Positions 1 to 7,651 of a stretch of DNA of 64,000 nt are shown here, piece by piece. The position numbers and the translations under genes are program-made. The DNA lies in the NCBI RefSeq assembly GCF_045291395.1, contig NZ_CP152342.1, positions 4,464,001 through 4,528,000 on the forward strand. The letters run 5' to 3'. Under the pieces are notes generated by a model that did no database searches, was not told where the DNA came from, and worked only from the letters and a program-made list of their open reading frames with translations. How positions within the stretch are numbered: the stretch's first letter is position 1; each line of letters starts with the position of its first letter. The DNA is from MR-S7 sp000400995 (GTDB lineage: Bacteria; Pseudomonadota; Gammaproteobacteria; Burkholderiales; Burkholderiaceae_C).

Positions 1-33
1 TCCCACCTTTGCCCATTTCCGTGGGAGCAGCGC

Positions 34-49
34 TGTTTCACGTGGAACG
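34..49. other. parS: parS-like ParB-binding site 1
   Basis: The 16-mer TGTTTCACGTGGAACG matches the classic parS sequence TGTTTCACGTGAAACA at 14 of 16 positions, and its inner 14 bases fit GTTNCACGTGNAAC exactly. It lies just upstream of the FMN reductase gene. Two further sites occur within 5.5 kb, which makes chance unlikely. ParB spreading from such sites segregates the origin region. Confidence 0.7.
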
Positions 50-89
50 GCGCAGGATTCCTGCCCCTGCCCTGTGCTTCAATCGCCGC

Positions 90-674
90 ATGAAACTCCT
101 GGTCTTCGCGGGCAGCACCCGCCAACAATCGTTCAACCGCCGCCTGGCCCGCGTCGCCGCCGAACTGGGGCGCGAGGCCGGGGCTGAAGTCACGCTGCTG
201 GAGCTGGCCGATTTCGACATCCCCCTGTACAACGCCGACGTGGAAGCCGCCGGCACCCCGCCCGACGTGGTGCGGCTCAAGGAGGTGATGGACGCCCACC
301 CCGCCTGGGTGATCTGCTCGCCCGAGTACAACGCCAGCTACACCGGCCTGCTCAAGAACACCATCGACTGGGCGTCCAGCCCCGTGGCCGGCCATCCGTT
401 GTGGGCCGACATGGCGCGGCCCTTTGCGGGCAAGGTGGTGGGCGTGCTCAGCGCATCCAACGGCGCTCTGGGAGGGCTGCGCGCGCAAAGCTACCTGGCG
501 CCCCTGCTCCTGACCCTCGAATGCTGGCTGGCGCCGCGCCACTATGCGCTGGCGCGTGCGGCCACGGCGTTCGACGAAGAGGGCCGCCTGATCGACCCGC
601 AGCAGCGCGCGCAGGTGCGCGCCGTGGTGGAACAGGTGCTGTGGGCCGCACAGCGGCTGCATGGTGCCGGGTGA
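90..674 (+). CDS. NADPH-dependent FMN reductase family protein
   Basis: A 194-residue flavodoxin-fold protein. It opens with LLVFAGSTRQQSFNRRLA, the N-terminal strand and phosphate-binding loop of NADPH-dependent FMN/azo/quinone reductases, and carries the family signature SPEYNASYTGLLKNTIDW near residues 76-93. It is expected to be a cytosolic enzyme reducing flavin, quinone or chromate-like acceptors with NAD(P)H; the physiological substrate cannot be told. The ATG at 90 is chosen because the fold starts right after it; an in-frame upstream ATG at 9 would translate the parS-like site. Length is normal for the family. Confidence 0.85.
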   Translation: MKLLVFAGSTRQQSFNRRLARVAAELGREAGAEVTLLELADFDIPLYNADVEAAGTPPDVVRLKEVMDAHPAWVICSPEYNASYTGLLKNTIDWASSPVAGHPLWADMARPFAGKVVGVLSASNGALGGLRAQSYLAPLLLTLECWLAPRHYALARAATAFDEEGRLIDPQQRAQVRAVVEQVLWAAQRLHGAG

Positions 675-687
675 ATATGCATAAAAC

Positions 688-725
688 AGCCTCCAGCGCT
701 TATCCAGCAAGCGCAAGCAGCTATC
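688..725 (+). repeat. dispersed hairpin repeat, copy 1
   Basis: GCCTCCAGCGCTT, a short loop, AAGCGCAAGCAGCTATC. This is a copy of a roughly 35-45 bp imperfect hairpin seen at least ten times in the window, nearly always between genes. Here it sits between the FMN reductase and the YkgJ-like gene, and an in-frame upstream ATG at 677 would translate it, so the downstream ATG at 740 is preferred for the next gene. Confidence 0.85.
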
Positions 726-739
726 TATCTCATAGCGCC

Positions 740-991
740 ATGGAGTGCCGCCCCGGTTGCGGCGCCTGCTGCGTGGCGCCCTCGATCAGCTCCCCCATTC
801 CCGGCATGCCGCAGGGCAAGCCGGCAGGTGTGCGCTGCGTGCAGCTGGACGCAGCGGGGCGCTGCCGCATCTTCGGCCAGCCCGGCCGCCCGGCGGTCTG
901 TTCCTCCTTGCGGCCCAGCGCGCAGATGTGCGGCGACGGGCGCGCCCATGCGATGCGCTGGCTGGCCTGGCTGGAACAGGCCACCGCCTGA
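740..991 (+). CDS. YkgJ family cysteine cluster protein
   Basis: An 83-residue protein with the cysteine pattern CRPGCGACC near the N-terminus, then a cysteine in GVRCVQL, one in GRCRIFG, one in AVCSSL and one in AQMCGDG. This is the YkgJ/UPF0153 zinc- or iron-binding cluster pattern, here in a compact single-domain form. No enzymatic role is established for the family. The start is set at 740 because the region before it is the dispersed repeat. It is transcribed with the upstream reductase, with the repeat as spacer. Confidence 0.8.
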   Translation: MECRPGCGACCVAPSISSPIPGMPQGKPAGVRCVQLDAAGRCRIFGQPGRPAVCSSLRPSAQMCGDGRAHAMRWLAWLEQATA

Positions 992-1078
992 AAACCCCCA
1001 GCGCAGCACACACCGGCGCATGGGCCTAGCATGTCCCCTGCTTTCAACAACCCCCTTCCCTGAAAGGACTGTTCCGGC

Positions 1079-1687
1079 ATGAAGCTCTACTACTCCCCCG
1101 GCGCCTGCTCGCTGTCTCCCCATATCGTGCTGCATGAGGCGGGCCTCGCCTACACCCCCGTGCTCGCCAGCACCAAGAGCCACAAGCTGCAGGACGGCAC
1201 GGACTTCTACACCATCAACCCGCTGGGTTATGTGCCCGTGCTGGAGCTGGACGACGGCACCCGCCTGCGCGAAGGCCCGGCTATCGTGCAGTACCTGGCC
1301 GACCAAGCCCCGCAAAAGAACCTGGCGCCCGCCCACGGCACGCTGGCGCGCTACCGCCTGCAGGAGTGGCTGACCTTCATCGGCACCGAGATCCACAAGG
1401 GTTTCGGCCCGCTGTTCAAGCCCAACACGCCCGAGGAATACAAGCCCATCGCGCGAGAGAACGTGCTGAACCGCCTGAAGTGGGTGGACGGCGAGCTGGC
1501 CGGCAAGCAGTTCCTGATGGGCGACCATTTCACCGTGGCCGACGCCTACCTGTTCACCGTGACCAACTGGGCCAAGGCCGTGGGTCTGGACATCTCGGGC
1601 CTGCAGCACCTGGCGGCCTACCGCGAACGCATCGCCGCCCGCCCTGCCGTGCAGGAGGCCATGAAGGCCGAGGGCCTGCTCAAGTAA
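1079..1687 (+). CDS. gstA: Beta-class-like glutathione S-transferase
   Basis: A 202-residue GST. The N-terminal thioredoxin-like domain begins MKLYYSPGACSLSPHIVLHEAG with Cys10, the catalytic cysteine position of bacterial beta-class GSTs. Residues NPLGYVPVLELDDG supply the cis-proline glutathione site and EGPAIVQYLAD the gamma-glutamyl-binding turn. The helical C-terminal domain carries GDHFTVADAYLF, the N-capping motif. It conjugates glutathione to electrophiles in the cytosol. A GAAAGGACT ribosome-binding region precedes the ATG. The gene is followed by the parS palindrome, which also forms a terminator-like hairpin. Confidence 0.93.
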   Translation: MKLYYSPGACSLSPHIVLHEAGLAYTPVLASTKSHKLQDGTDFYTINPLGYVPVLELDDGTRLREGPAIVQYLADQAPQKNLAPAHGTLARYRLQEWLTFIGTEIHKGFGPLFKPNTPEEYKPIARENVLNRLKWVDGELAGKQFLMGDHFTVADAYLFTVTNWAKAVGLDISGLQHLAAYRERIAARPAVQEAMKAEGLLK

Positions 1688-1710
1688 GAAGCTCCGCGCT
1701 CAGGGCCTGT

Positions 1711-1743
1711 CCCGTGTTTCACGTGAAACACGGGCTTTTTTCT
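1711..1743 (+). terminator. Rho-independent terminator overlapping parS
   Basis: The palindrome from 1711 to 1734 (CCCGTGTTTC on the left arm) is followed by CTTTTTTCTTT. It has the form of an intrinsic terminator for the GST gene, although the centre of the hairpin is the parS core. The next gene starts 16 bp further on, so leftover read-through is possible. Confidence 0.55.
1715..1730. other. parS: parS site 2 (perfect consensus)
   Basis: TGTTTCACGTGAAACA is a 16 of 16 match to the parS sequence bound by ParB/Spo0J. It is intergenic, between the GST and Old Yellow Enzyme genes. It is the strongest of the three parS-like sites and the best evidence that this part of the window belongs to the ParB-marked origin domain. 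Confidence 0.9.
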
Positions 1744-1758
1744 TTGAAGGAACCGTAC

Positions 1759-2877
1759 ATGACCACCTTGTTCGACCCCCTCGACGCGGGCGACCTGCAC
1801 CTGGCCAACCGCATCGCCATGGCACCGCTCACGCGCAACCGCGCGCCGGACGCCGTGCCGCGCGACATCACCGCCACCTACTACACGCAGCGCGCCAGCG
1901 CCGGACTGCTCATCACCGAAGCCACGGCCATCAGCCACCAGGGTCAGGGCTACGCCGACGTGCCGGGCCTCTACGGCACCGAGCAGCTCGACGGCTGGAA
2001 GCGTGTGACCAGCGCGGTGCACGCCGCCGGCGGCAAGATCGTCACGCAGCTCTGGCACGTGGGCCGCATCTCGCACAACGACCTGCAGCCCGAGGGTGGT
2101 GCGCCCGTGGCTCCTTCGGCCGTCCAGGCGAAGTCCAAGACCTACCTGATCGACCGCGCCACGGGCCAGGGCAGCTTCGTGCCCACCTCGGCGCCGCGCG
2201 CGCTGGACGCGGGCGAGCTGCCCGGCATCGTGCACACCTACGCCGCGGCCGCGCGCAACGCGGTGGAGACGGCGGGCTTCGACGGCGTGGAGATCCACGG
2301 CGCCAACGGCTACCTGCTGGACCAGTTCCTCAAGACCGGCGCCAACCAGCGCACGGACGACTACGGCGGCAGCATCGAGAACCGCGCCCGCCTGATGCTG
2401 GAAGTGACGCGCGCCGTGGCCGACGCCGTGGGCCCGGGCCGCGTGGGCATCCGCCTGTCGCCTGTCACGCCCGCCAACGACATCGTGGACGACGATCCAC
2501 AGCCGCTGTTCGACTACCTGGCGCGCCAGCTCGCCCCGCTGGGCCTGGCCTACATCCATGTGATCGAGGGCGCCACGGGCGGGCCGCGCGATGTGGAGGG
2601 CCGCCCGTTCGACTACGCCGCGTTCAAGGCCGCCTACCGCGACGCGGGCGGCCAGGGTGCGTGGATGGTGAACAACGGCTACGACGCCGCCACGGCGCGG
2701 GAGGCCGTGGCCAGCGGCCGCGCCGACATGGTGGCCTTCGGCCGCGCCTTCATCTCCACGCCCGACCTGGTGGAGCGCCTGCGGCGCGGCGCGGATTTCA
2801 ACGCCTGGGACAGCAAGACCTTCTACGGCGGCGGGGAGAAGGGCTATACCGACTACCCGACCCTAGCGCAAATTTAA
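1759..2877 (+). CDS. Old Yellow Enzyme family alkene reductase (NADH:flavin oxidoreductase)
   Basis: A 372-residue FMN-dependent TIM-barrel enzyme. It has the OYE N-terminus (NRIAMAPLTRNRA), the active-site stretch FDGVEIHGANGYLLDQFLK near residues 173-192, the family signature TDDYGGSIENRARLMLEV, and the C-terminal GRADMVAFGRAFISTPDL. Enzymes of this type (NemA, XenA-like) reduce activated C=C bonds or nitro groups with NAD(P)H. The ATG at 1759 has GAAGGAA upstream. It is convergent with the chemoreceptor gene, with a dispersed repeat between the two stop codons. The natural substrate is not evident. Confidence 0.92.
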   Translation: MTTLFDPLDAGDLHLANRIAMAPLTRNRAPDAVPRDITATYYTQRASAGLLITEATAISHQGQGYADVPGLYGTEQLDGWKRVTSAVHAAGGKIVTQLWHVGRISHNDLQPEGGAPVAPSAVQAKSKTYLIDRATGQGSFVPTSAPRALDAGELPGIVHTYAAAARNAVETAGFDGVEIHGANGYLLDQFLKTGANQRTDDYGGSIENRARLMLEVTRAVADAVGPGRVGIRLSPVTPANDIVDDDPQPLFDYLARQLAPLGLAYIHVIEGATGGPRDVEGRPFDYAAFKAAYRDAGGQGAWMVNNGYDAATAREAVASGRADMVAFGRAFISTPDLVERLRRGADFNAWDSKTFYGGGEKGYTDYPTLAQI

Positions 2878-2885
2878 GCCAAATC

Positions 2886-2921
2886 GGGCTCCAGCGCTTG
2901 CCAAGCAAGCGCTGGCAGCTA
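2886..2921 (+). repeat. dispersed hairpin repeat, copy 2
   Basis: GGCTCCAGCGCTTG, CCAAGC, then CAAGCGCTGGCAGCTA. The repeat lies between two convergent genes, and its terminal CAGCTA supplies the stop codon of the chemoreceptor on the other strand. The near-perfect stem CCAGCGCTTG/CAAGCGCTGG is the best-paired copy in the window. Confidence 0.85.
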
Positions 2922-4508
2922 CGCTTTCAGGAGCGGCAGGCCTTCGTCTTCCAGGTGGAACTGCTGCACCACCTGCGACAGGCGCGCGGCCTGCTCGCGC
3001 AGCGACTCGGCGGCGGCGGCGGACTCTTCCACCAGCGCAGCGTTCTGCTGGGTCATGCGGTCGATCTCGCCCACCGATTCGTTCACCTGGCCGATGCCGC
3101 CGGCCTGCTCGGAGGCCGCGGAGTTGATCTCGCCGATGATGTCGGTCACGCGCTGCACGCTGGCCACGATCTCTTGCATGGCCTTGCCCGCGTCTTCCAC
3201 GTGGCGCACGCCGCCATCCACGGCGGACACGCTGGCGCTGATCAGGCCCTTGATCTCGCTGGCCGCCTGCGCGCTGCGCTGCGCCAGGCTGCGCACCTCG
3301 CTGGCCACCACGGCGAACCCACGGCCCTGCTCGCCCGCGCGCGCCGCCTCCACGGCGGCGTTGAGCGCCAGGATGTTGGTCTGGAAGGCGATGGAATCGA
3401 TCAGGCCGATGATGTCGCCGATCTTGCGGCTGGAGGTGGAGATGTCGTGCATGCTGGTCACCGCCTGCTCCACCACCTGGCCGCCGCGCGTGGCGATGCC
3501 CGAGGCCGAGGCCACGAGCTGGTTGGCCACCTGCGAGGACGAGGCCGTCTGCTGCACCGTGGCCGTGAGCTGGGCGAGCGAGGCCACGGCCTCCTGCGCA
3601 TTGCTGGCGGTCTGCTCGGTGCGCGCGGACAGGTCCTGGTTGCCCGAGGCGATCTCCTGGCTGGCCGTGGCGATGCTGCCGCTGGCGTCGCGCACCTGCG
3701 AGACCAGCGCGCCCAGGCCGCCCTGCATCTCCAGCAGCGCGCGCTGCAGGTCGGCCACCTCGTCGCGGCCGTCCACGCGGATGCGCTGCGACAGGTTGCC
3801 GCCCGCAATCGACTGCGCCAGCGCGCGCGCCACCTCCAGCGGGCGGCAGATGGACACCATGTTCAGCAGCGTGAGCGGCACCACCACCACCACGGTGATC
3901 AGCACCGCCAGGCCGAACAGCCACTTGGTCTGCTCGGTGATGCCATCGGCGCGCGCGATGGCGCTGTCCACCTCGCCGGCCAAGCGCTTGTCCAGCGCCT
4001 CCAGCGTCTCGGCGGCGCCCGCGAACTGCTCCACGGCCCGGCCGCTCATGCGGTTGGCGATGGTGGCGGTGTCGTAGCCGCCCTCTTCCAGCTGGCGCGC
4101 CACGTGGGCGAACTGCGTGCGGTAGGCCTCCAGCTTCTGGGCAATGCCCTTGACCTCGGCCAGTTCCTCGCCCTGCCAGACGCTGGCGAACTTCTCGGTC
4201 AGCGCCTTGGCCCGGTCCAGCGCCGCCTGCCACTGACCGTGGGAGGCGCGCACCGCGTCGGGCTTCTCGTAGTGGATGATCATGTCCTTCTCGAACTGGC
4301 GGACCTGGCCCATCTGGCCGCGCAGGTCGCCCAGCAGCTTCACCGCCGCGTGGGACTGGTGGATGAAGTCCTGGCTCAGCCCATGGATGCGGAACATGCC
4401 CAGCATGCCCGCCCCGCCCAACAGGCCCAGCAGCCCCAGCACCACCGCAATGGCGCCGATCATGCGCACACGAATGGTAAAAAGCCGCATGAGTGCGTAG
4501 AAGTTCAT
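2919..4508 (-). CDS. Methyl-accepting chemotaxis protein
   Basis: A 529-residue chemoreceptor. A membrane segment at about residues 10-33 (MIGAIAVVLGLLGLLGGAGM) is followed by a periplasmic four-helix-bundle-type sensor domain, a second membrane segment near 195-215 (FGLAVLITVVVVVPLTLL), a HAMP domain and a long coiled-coil signalling domain. The invariant hairpin tip is present: IAFQTNILALNAAVEAARAGEQGRGFAVVA. It would control CheA activity in response to an unknown ligand. There is no C-terminal CheR-tethering pentapeptide; the protein ends GLPLLKA. The stop codon falls in the dispersed repeat. No other chemotaxis gene is nearby. Confidence 0.93.
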   Translation of the reverse strand: MNFYALMRLFTIRVRMIGAIAVVLGLLGLLGGAGMLGMFRIHGLSQDFIHQSHAAVKLLGDLRGQMGQVRQFEKDMIIHYEKPDAVRASHGQWQAALDRAKALTEKFASVWQGEELAEVKGIAQKLEAYRTQFAHVARQLEEGGYDTATIANRMSGRAVEQFAGAAETLEALDKRLAGEVDSAIARADGITEQTKWLFGLAVLITVVVVVPLTLLNMVSICRPLEVARALAQSIAGGNLSQRIRVDGRDEVADLQRALLEMQGGLGALVSQVRDASGSIATASQEIASGNQDLSARTEQTASNAQEAVASLAQLTATVQQTASSSQVANQLVASASGIATRGGQVVEQAVTSMHDISTSSRKIGDIIGLIDSIAFQTNILALNAAVEAARAGEQGRGFAVVASEVRSLAQRSAQAASEIKGLISASVSAVDGGVRHVEDAGKAMQEIVASVQRVTDIIGEINSAASEQAGGIGQVNESVGEIDRMTQQNAALVEESAAAAESLREQAARLSQVVQQFHLEDEGLPLLKA

Positions 4509-4603
4509 TGGCGTATTCCTCGACGTGTCCGGCCCATGGCCCGACCAACTGCAACAAAACGTTGCAGTTTGCCAGACATGGGAAAGACCTGCCGCGGTAT
4601 TTA

Positions 4604-6808
4604 TCAACCGCGCCAGCGCTTCAATAGCAAGGCATTGGTCATCACGCTCACCGAGCTCAGGGCCATGGCGGCGCCCGCCACCACCGGGCTCAGGTAGCCC
4701 AGCGCGGCCAGCGGGATGCCGGCCACGTTGTACGCGAAGGCCCAGAACAGGTTCTGGCGGATCTTGGCCACCGTGCGGTGCGAGATGTCCAGCGCCGCGG
4801 CCACCAGGGCCGGGTCGCCGCGCATCAGCGTCACGCCGGCGGCGTGCATGGCCACGTCGGTGCCGTTGCCCATGGCCATGCCCACATCGGCGGCGGCCAG
4901 GGCGGGCGCGTCGTTCACGCCGTCGCCCACCATGGCGACCACCTGCCCCTCGCCCTTGAGGGCGGCCACGGCAGCGGCCTTGTCGCCAGGCAGCACCTCG
5001 GCCATCACCTCGCCCGCTTCCGGGTCCAGGCCCAGGCGGCGGGCCATGGCCTCGGCCGCGCCGCGGTTGTCGCCGGAGATCATCACGCAGCGCACGCCCT
5101 TGGCGCGCAACGCCGCCAGCGCCTCGCGCGCACCGGGCTTGGGCTCGTCGCCGAAACCCATCAGCGCACACGCCGCCAAGCCATTCTCCGCGCGCTGCGC
5201 CACGGCCGACACGGTGGCGCCCTGGGCCTGCAGCGCCGCGGCCTGGTCGGCCAGCGCGCCCAGATCCACGCCCAGTTCCTGCATCCAGCGCAGGCTGCCC
5301 ACCAGGTAGCTGCGGCCCGCCACCTCGCCCTCGGTGCCGCGCCCGGGCACCGCGCGCACGCCCTCGGGCGCGGGCACGGCCAGGCCGCGCTCCTGCGCTG
5401 CGGCCAGCACGGCGCGCGCCAGTGGGTGCTCGCTGCCGCTCTGCACGCCGGCTACCGCGGCCAGCAGCGCCGCATCTTCGGCCCCTGGTTCCACGTGAAA
5501 CGCGGTGAGCCGGGGCCGGCCCACGGTGAGCGTGCCGGTCTTGTCGAAGGCCACCGTGTCGACGCGGTGCGCCGTCTCCAGCGCCTCCGCGTCCTTGATC
5601 AGGATGCCGTGGCGCGCGGCCACGCCCGTGCCGGCCATGATGGCGGCCGGCGTGGCCAGCCCCAGCGCGCAGGGGCAAGCGATGACCAGCACCGCCACGG
5701 CATGGATCAGCGCCTGCTCCACACCCGCGCCCGCCCACAGCCAGCCCGCCAGCGTGACCAGTGCGATGCCCAGCACCGTGGGCACGAAGACGGCCGACAC
5801 CTTGTCCACCAGCCGCTGGATTGGCGCCTTGGCGGCCTGCGCATCCTCCACCAGGCGGATGATGCGCGCGAGCACCGTCTCGCTGCCCACGGCCGTCACC
5901 TGCATGACGATGCGGCCGTCGCCGTTGATCGCGCCGCCCGTCAGCAACGCGCCCTCCTCCCGCGTCACCGGCAGCGGCTCGCCTGTCAGCATGGATTCGT
6001 CCACCTGCGTGCGGCCTTCGAGCACCGTGCCGTCCACCGGGATGCGCTCGCCGGGACGCACCACAATGCGGTCGCCGGCCATCACCTCGGCGATGGGCAC
6101 GTCCACCTCGCCACCCTGCCCCAGCAGGTGCGCCACCTCGGGCCGCAGCGCATGCAGCGCACGGATGGCCGCCGTGGTCTGGCGCTTGGCGCGCGCCTCC
6201 AGCCACTTGCCCAGCAGCACCAGCGTGATCACCACGGCCGAGGCCTCGAAGTACAGGTGCGGCGTGTGCCCCGGATGGGCCGTGGCCCAAAGCCACAGCG
6301 ACAGGCCGTAGCCAGCGCTGGTGCCCAGCGCCACCAGCAGGTCCATGTTGCCGGTGAGCGCCTTCGCCGCATGCCATCCCGCCTTGTAGAAGCGCGCGCC
6401 CAGGATGAACTGCACCGGCGTGGCCAGCAGGAACTGCGCCCAGGCGGGCAGCATCCAGTGCCTGCCGAACAGGTCGCCGACCATGGGCAGCACCAGCGGC
6501 GCCGACAGCAGCAGCCCCAGCGCCACCGGCGCGAAGCCCGCCCAGGGAGACAGGTCGGCCTCGGCCTCCTGCGCCGCGAGCACGCGCGGCTCGTAGCCCG
6601 CGTTGCGCACCGCGCGGCGCGCCAGCGCCTCCACGTCGCTGCCCGCACCGTCGTAGGTGATGCGCGCCGACTCGGTGGCCAGGTTGACCGTTGCATCGTG
6701 CACGCCGGGCACCTTGCGCAGCGCCCGCTCCACGCGCGCCACGCAGCTCGCGCAGGTCATGCCGCCAATGCCCAGGTCGAGCGAGGAAGAAGCCGTTGAA
6801 GTAGTCAT
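4604..6808 (-). CDS. copA: Copper-translocating P1B-type ATPase
   Basis: A 734-residue heavy-metal pump. One N-terminal metal-binding domain has GGMTCASCVARVE at about residues 15-27. Eight membrane segments, the transmembrane metal site CPCALG near 378, the phosphorylated aspartate in DKTGTLTVG near 422, and the hinge GDGVNDAP near 630 follow. CPC plus CxxC motifs indicate export of monovalent copper or silver from the cytosol. The start at 6808 is preferred over an upstream codon because it lies just downstream of the MerR-type promoter. It is divergent from copZ-cueR and shares a regulatory gap with them. A parS-like sequence lies inside the gene. Confidence 0.95.
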   Translation of the reverse strand: MTTSTASSSLDLGIGGMTCASCVARVERALRKVPGVHDATVNLATESARITYDGAGSDVEALARRAVRNAGYEPRVLAAQEAEADLSPWAGFAPVALGLLLSAPLVLPMVGDLFGRHWMLPAWAQFLLATPVQFILGARFYKAGWHAAKALTGNMDLLVALGTSAGYGLSLWLWATAHPGHTPHLYFEASAVVITLVLLGKWLEARAKRQTTAAIRALHALRPEVAHLLGQGGEVDVPIAEVMAGDRIVVRPGERIPVDGTVLEGRTQVDESMLTGEPLPVTREEGALLTGGAINGDGRIVMQVTAVGSETVLARIIRLVEDAQAAKAPIQRLVDKVSAVFVPTVLGIALVTLAGWLWAGAGVEQALIHAVAVLVIACPCALGLATPAAIMAGTGVAARHGILIKDAEALETAHRVDTVAFDKTGTLTVGRPRLTAFHVEPGAEDAALLAAVAGVQSGSEHPLARAVLAAAQERGLAVPAPEGVRAVPGRGTEGEVAGRSYLVGSLRWMQELGVDLGALADQAAALQAQGATVSAVAQRAENGLAACALMGFGDEPKPGAREALAALRAKGVRCVMISGDNRGAAEAMARRLGLDPEAGEVMAEVLPGDKAAAVAALKGEGQVVAMVGDGVNDAPALAAADVGMAMGNGTDVAMHAAGVTLMRGDPALVAAALDISHRTVAKIRQNLFWAFAYNVAGIPLAALGYLSPVVAGAAMALSSVSVMTNALLLKRWRG
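5487..5502. other. parS: parS-like ParB-binding site 3 (inside copA)
   Basis: GGTTCCACGTGAAACG matches TGTTTCACGTGAAACA at 13 of 16 positions, and its inner 14 bases GTTCCACGTGAAAC fit GTTNCACGTGNAAC with no mismatch. It encodes FHVE in the ATPase, in a linker region tolerant to sequence. Intragenic parS sites are known in other bacteria. Confidence 0.6.
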
Positions 6809-6822
6809 GCCGCGTACGTTAA

Positions 6823-6843
6823 ACCTTGACAACATGGCAAGGT
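6823..6843 (-). promoter_or_regulatory. CueR/MerR-type operator and copA promoter
   Basis: A perfect inverted repeat, ACCTTG, nine bases, CAAGGT. On the minus strand it is bracketed by a TTGACC -35 element (6846-6841) and a TAACGT -10 element (6821-6816) separated by 19 bp. The long spacer with a central dyad is the hallmark of MerR-family activation, in which the regulator untwists DNA to realign the two boxes. A TTGACT (6851) and CATGAT (6876) pair, also 19 bp apart, may serve copZ on the plus strand. Confidence 0.75.
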
Positions 6844-6911
6844 CAACCCCTTGACTCTGCCACCATGTCAGGCTTCATGATGACGCCGTCAACCAACCCA
6901 AGGAGCATCCT

Positions 6912-7109
6912 ATGCAACACACTTTCCAGGTCCAAGGCATGACCTGCGGCCACTGCGAGCGCGCCGTCGTCCACGCCGTGCGCGAGGTCGATACCGACGC
7001 CGTCGTCAAGGTCGACCTGCCCACCGGCCAGGTCGTCGTAGAGAGCGACCAGCCGCGCGACGCGATCGCCAATGCCATCCAGGAAGAAGGCTACAAGGTC
7101 GCCGCATGA
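6912..7109 (+). CDS. copZ: Copper chaperone, heavy-metal-associated domain protein
   Basis: A 65-residue stand-alone HMA domain with the copper-binding motif GMTCGHC at residues 9-15 and the usual beta-alpha-beta-beta-alpha-beta pattern. It shuttles copper(I) in the cytosol to the ATPase encoded divergently, or to the regulator encoded immediately downstream. AGGAGCATCCT precedes the ATG. Its last codons overlap the start of the MerR-type gene by four bases (ATGA), so the two are translationally coupled. Confidence 0.93.
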   Translation: MQHTFQVQGMTCGHCERAVVHAVREVDTDAVVKVDLPTGQVVVESDQPRDAIANAIQEEGYKVAA

Positions 7110-7534
7110 GCCCCCGCCCTGCCGAGGGCTGGCCGGTGCCCATCGGCACGGCGGCCGACCGCGCGGGCGTGTCCGCGCGCATGGTGCGCCACTACGAGTC
7201 GCTGGGCCTGCTGGCCCAGGTGGCGCGCACCGACAGCGGCTACCGCCAGTACACCGAGGCGGACGTGCACACCCTGCGCTTCATCCGCCGCGCGCGCGAC
7301 CTGGGCTTCTCGATGGACGAGATCGTCACCCTGCTCGGCCTGTGGCAGGACAAGCAACGCGCCAGCAGCCAGGTCAAGCAGATCGCGCAAAGGCACATCG
7401 ACGACCTGGCCGAGCGCATCGCCGCCATGCAGGCCATGCAGCGCAGCCTGCAGGCGCTGGTGGGCTGCTGCCAGGGCAACGACCGGCCGGATTGCCCGAT
7501 CCTCGACGATCTGGCCAACGCGCCGGGGCAGTGA
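7106..7534 (+). CDS. cueR: MerR-family copper-responsive regulator (CueR-like)
   Basis: A 142-residue MerR-family activator. The N-terminal winged helix contains VSARMVRHYESLGLL and SGYRQYTEADVHTLRFIRRARDLGFSMDEI, followed by a dimerisation helix. The C-terminal loop has CCQGNDRPDC (near residues 121-130), matching the spaced metal-binding cysteines of CueR-like sensors of monovalent metals. It should bind the dyad at 6823-6843 and activate copA, and possibly its own operon, when cytosolic copper rises. The start overlaps copZ by four bases. Confidence 0.9.
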   Translation: MSPRPAEGWPVPIGTAADRAGVSARMVRHYESLGLLAQVARTDSGYRQYTEADVHTLRFIRRARDLGFSMDEIVTLLGLWQDKQRASSQVKQIAQRHIDDLAERIAAMQAMQRSLQALVGCCQGNDRPDCPILDDLANAPGQ

Positions 7535-7549
7535 TTCGCTCCTCGATTG

Positions 7550-7584
7550 ATAGCTGCCTGCGCTTTCCACACAAGCGTTGGAGT
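7550..7584 (-). repeat. dispersed hairpin repeat, copy 3
   Basis: In plus orientation GATAGCTGCCTGCGCTT, CCACAC, AAGCGTTGGAGTCC, that is, the family in reverse orientation. It separates cueR from the restriction-modification operon. Confidence 0.8.
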
Positions 7585-7651
7585 CCAAAAACGCTGAAAA
7601 CACACCTTCGACCCGTGGCAGACTCACGGCTTTCCATCCAAGCCCTGCCCC

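Noticed and set aside
677..739. Longer N-terminus for the YkgJ-like protein from ATG 677
   Set aside because: It translates a copy of the dispersed repeat, and the conserved cysteine pattern begins only after ATG 740.
2919..6377. A 1152-codon minus-strand open frame covering both copA and the chemoreceptor
   Set aside because: Only its last 529 codons form the chemoreceptor. The rest is an out-of-frame translation of copA with the arginine, alanine and glycine bias of high-GC shadow frames.
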